Both the position numbers and the translations under genes were made by a program. Below are positions 60,746 to 64,000 of a stretch of DNA of 64,000 bases, piece after piece; position 1 is the first letter of the stretch, and the number at the start of each line of letters is the position of its first letter. Source of the stretch: Tubulanus polymorphus (taxonomy: Eukaryota > Nemertea > Palaeonemertea > Tubulaniformes > Tubulanidae); NCBI RefSeq assembly GCF_964204645.1, contig NC_134031.1, positions 9,338,501 to 9,402,500 of the forward strand, written 5' to 3'. The notes beneath the pieces are model-generated. The model was not told the DNA's origin. It ran no database searches and saw only the letters and a program-made list of their open reading frames with translations.

Positions 60746-61790
60746 GTTATACATACAACCGAAATTCGTTACCTATCCCATTCGCAAAATTATGGCGACA
60801 TTTATGGGGACCTCTTCTTCACTCTAGATAGGCCTACTACTTTTGTGGTCCGGCCCTACGCTACTAACGTAATTGTGGTCTGATGCCTGACTAGTACCCA
60901 AAATAAAGAATAGCGTTGTTTTTTGTACCGTTTTAGAAAGGCTAAGGACACTAGTTATACAATGCAAAATTATAGCTCTTGGCCAATTACACATCAAAAT
61001 ACATTCTAATGCACACTTCACGCCTAGGCCTATGGGACAAAATCCAAGTTTCTGATCAATTTTATCAAACTCAAGCATTCATTACAAAATACGAATAAAG
61101 CAATACTTCTATTCAGATGATTTTAATGTTTGCCGTCACCACTAGGTGTGCTAGTGTTCGGTCACCTAGGCCAAAGGCGAAATGAGAAGAAAATTGTCCG
61201 AAATCGACAGTTTGAGTAAAACTCACGAAATGAACGAACTATAAACCATAAAGAGCCACTCGGCACTGAAGATTGAAGTATTTTATAATTTTTCAGTAGG
61301 CCTACATGAAGGTACTGTTATATGCCATTGATTCCTCAAAAATTACTTTAGATGAGATGAATCAGCAATGCAATAACAAGACAATAAATTGCTGTTAGGC
61401 CTACAGGCCATAGATGGCAGCCCTATATGGTCATTATTATCAGATATTTTTGGAAACTACCTACCATTATAATCTTGAAGATATAAAGGAGTTAATCATG
61501 TAAGTTAGATAAACAATAAATGATACCAATAAAACGAGAAAATAACAGAATTATGACTATAAAACTGTAGATGTTGAGATTCTATCACGAAGCTGCGGCA
61601 AGCGAGTATACGTGTTGCCATTTTCATCACCGAATTGGCTGAAGCCTTTACATTTGTGAATTTTTTGTGATGGAAGCTCAATTCGAATACAACCTACTGC
61701 GTTCACATGCCTTAGACCGGGACGAATTTTACGCTCCAAGCATAATTGTCACCAGTACTAGAAAAATATCTACTCAGCCTTTTCGGTTGC
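60746..61790. other. no feature seen
   Basis: AT-rich with scattered TAGGCCTA words, a motif frequent throughout the window. No frame with convincing composition. Confidence 0.4.
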
Positions 61791-61890
61791 CATGCTATGC
61801 ATATTTTGTAGCCACCATCGATAGCAAAGTTGTAGCTCTTTACATATTCTATGATTGTGGTACATTTCAAGGTCATTGGGTTTTTGGTGC
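61790..61890 (-). repeat. single unit of the interspersed repeat family
   Basis: GCATATTTTGTAGCCACCAT, AAGTTGTAGCTCTTTACATA and TCAAGGTCATTGGGTTTTTG match the units at 60420-60560 in the same orientation. Confidence 0.65.
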
Positions 61891-62980
61891 ACCTTTGTCA
61901 GTGATATGATGTTGGCATTGAGCCAATTCATGTAAAATCGCGGTACATTTTTTTATGTGAGCATTTGTGTCATTGGTTCTCGGCTTAAACGAGGTATAAT
62001 CGATGCGATTGAAGACATGGCGAACCGCCGTCGATGACATGGTCAACTGAGTTAAAATTCTACGAAAAACTCTTGGCTGGAAAATTCTTAGCTCTCGCGT
62101 ATAAAATTACAATTACCTCGATTGGGGGGTGTTGTCTCTACGAGTGATTGTGATTGGCTGTTTTTGGCATATACGGGGAATTCAGGCGCTACTAAAAATA
62201 TTATGGGAAAGCCATAGAATGGCGAACGTTTCATTGGACTATGTGCCGTATACGTGCGAATTTCAAATGCTCAAATTTCAAATATTGTATCATTTTAATA
62301 CCCGTTGATTGATTTGATTGACATTGAAGTGTAAGCGAACATTCACTTACACAAGGCCTCCACGTGCGCGCGGAAATCATTAGATTGCACTGTTGCACAC
62401 TGTGTGACACACAAACACGCGTGTACAGTATACACTACTATAGTGATTCTGTAACGCTGCTTGCTGGTGCGTTTGACATTTCATCAGCAGAAGAGCGCTG
62501 TGTTTTCTGTTTGATAGAATTTGTAATAAATTGTAATTTCTTTTGACCTGAAAATACTAAGCAGCAAACTATAGCTATAAGTCGAGGTCTAAATATTGTA
62601 GTGGTAATTTCCAGGATTTAAAACGATCTAATACGCCTATTTCTTACTGCACCGGTATTTTAGCTTCCGCGGCCATACATTCAGCCACCCTCTGATATGT
62701 GACATCATATGAATTTTATTTGAATATTTTTTGATATTATGAGAAATATTTCTTGAAAATATAAAATAGTTTCCATGCCGCGCCTACCTGTACCCTACGA
62801 AATTTTGGATGTGGATCGTAAACAAATGTATATCTTGGGTCTTATTTGCCTACAAAATAATCCTTTAAGACCGATAAAATACAATATAAACTTGTAGAAC
62901 TTTGAAGTCACGAATAAAAAAGATTTTTCAAGCAATGCCCTTACCCCTAACAACCTCTAGCTTTCAAGGTAAACCATACT
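61891..62980. other. no feature seen
   Basis: No supported gene or repeat. The frames present are short and lack motifs. Confidence 0.4.
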
Positions 62981-63110
62981 TTGTCCATGGGCAATTTATT
63001 TTATATTGTCACTAGGTAGCGTTGAAAATTGAAACTGTTGGAATGTTGAGCATTTGAAACCACTTCCCAAGTGGTTGGCACAGTGTCCCTGGACCCCTAG
63101 TTTAATATGG
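62981..63110 (-). repeat. solo end of the interspersed repeat family
   Basis: GTCACTAGGTAGCGTTGAAA, GAGCATTTGAAACCACTTCC and GTGTCCCTGGACCCCTAGTT correspond to the end module at 60555-60645. Confidence 0.75.
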
Positions 63111-63921
63111 TCTCTAGGAGGCCTTGACAAGTGGAATGACTTTTAATTTTAATAACTTCTGTAATTTCATATTGTGTTCATACCTCTAGGCATCTTCCCT
63201 GTTGTATGATTAGTTCTCTAAGTTGTTGAGTAGTTCTCTAAGATTGGCAAATAACAGGGCTCTACAATTCAATAAATATTGTTAATTATAAAAAAACTTC
63301 TTTGTAGAGAAAATTAATCATCATATCATCATATCAACATTTAGTTATAGAGATATGCTAGGTTATTTTGGGGGTGAAAGCTTGACCCCTCGTTTCTAGG
63401 TCACCCCAGACTCCCTGTTAAAAAAATTGGGCATCAATGTCTTAGAGCTTCTGGCGGCCTGGTTGATATTTGATATTACTACTGTCATAACTGTCATTTC
63501 AGTTCTGGTATTTCTCTCTGACATTTGTTCCCAAACCCACCGTGGTGATTTTGGTTCTGTTATAATAACTGTGTTGGTAGCAAGTGGGTATTTTACATAT
63601 GCACCAGCGGGTGTAAATTTTCTGATTATTGAGTAGGCCCTATTTTAAACTGCTTTCTAAGTAGCCATGGTTTTTATGTTATCTTATCAAAAATTTTGCG
63701 GCCAAGGTATTTGAGTATGAACCAGACCAATGACAATTTGCTTTGCTGGCTCATATAATATCCTCTTTGGTTGTCTGGTGTTTTTAATTTCAATTTATTC
63801 ATCATTTAGTATGCATATAAGTAATGCTAGCAAAATGTGATTTATGTGAAATTTGATGATTATTTTACTTATCTTTTATTCTTTAGTTGAGTGACCTAAT
63901 ACACGCTGTCTTGTTGCATAC
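63111..63921. other. no firm feature; possible upstream region of a host gene
   Basis: A frame at 63427-63636 has a hydrophobic bias (LAAWLIFDITTVITVISVLV) but no family match that I recognise. A pyrimidine-rich TTTTATTCTTTAG at 63874-63887 could be a splice acceptor. Confidence 0.3.
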
Positions 63922-64000
63922 ATGTATGAGCAAATGGTAACCACAGAAATGTTGAAGGCAGGACCGGTGAACATCGAAGAGAAAAAGAAGAGCATTCGAT
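63922..64000 (+). CDS. possible host coding start (partial)
   Basis: ATG 63922 opens MYEQMVTTEMLKAGPVNIEE, followed by KKKSIR to the window edge. Codon use is less AT-biased than the mobile elements, with mixed third positions, and there is a candidate splice acceptor (TTCTTTAG) 34 bases upstream. A second in-frame ATG is at 63934. Only 26 codons are visible, so this may be chance. No domain can be named. Confidence 0.3.
   Translation, partial: MYEQMVTTEMLKAGPVNIEEKKKSIR

Noticed and set aside
63427-63636. 69-residue hydrophobic frame as host membrane protein
   Set aside because: No start context, homology or splice signals that I can support; hydrophobic bias is common in T-rich sequence.

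Overview
This window looks like an AT-rich animal nuclear genome, probably a marine invertebrate. The evidence is the repeat content: Polinton/Maverick DNA-virus-like transposons, a Penelope-like retroelement, CR1/L2-type LINE pieces, tRNA-derived SINEs, MITEs and long minisatellites, with no prokaryotic gene organisation. I cannot name the species. I see almost no convincing host gene; the only candidate is a possible coding start at the very end (63922-64000).

Three Polinton-family copies dominate. Copy A (1-10917) is the right part of an element whose left end lies outside the window; it sits inside a Penelope-like reverse transcriptase gene. Copy B (16413-35210, 18.8 kb) is complete. It has 585-bp terminal inverted repeats differing at about two positions and a perfect 6-bp target duplication, TACGCT. 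Copy C (about 40415-43344) is a scrambled, decayed fragment. Copy B has a short rightward block (HNH nuclease, two small proteins, integrase with chromodomain, packaging-type ATPase) converging on a long leftward block (C2H2 protein, putative major capsid protein, coiled-coil membrane protein, small membrane proteins, putative penton-like protein, a small conserved protein, and a protein-primed type DNA polymerase B). Copies A and B carry different inactivating changes. A fourth, divergent Polinton remnant lies at 56982-57400.

The least ordinary features are in the Polintons. (1) Each terminus contains a 411-414 bp imperfect palindrome whose two arms resemble each other more within a copy than between copies, and copy C is broken almost at the centre of one. 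(2) A 27-bp palindrome-bearing segment is inserted in frame in two different genes of copy B, giving nearly the same peptide, and is absent from the homologues in A and C. (3) Nearly every leftward gene starts at a TAAATG motif behind a T-run. (4) The terminal repeat extends into the polymerase zinc-finger coding region, so the other terminus carries a useless copy of that gene start.

Outside the Polintons, 12.1-16.4 kb and 35.2-40.4 kb hold decayed retroelement pieces, four arrays of a 31-bp minisatellite with a TTGTCGC..GCGACAA core, a 51-bp hairpin minisatellite, and duplicated host-like repeats. 43345-48251 is a 4.9-kb fold-back unit with 0.9-kb arms. 50346-52299 is a pair of nested MITEs with 8-bp target duplications. 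52.3-55.9 kb holds tRNA-derived SINE-like sequence and direct repeats. 55990-60745 is one copy of an interspersed repeat family carrying a LINE and the divergent Polinton remnant. The last 3 kb are mostly featureless.
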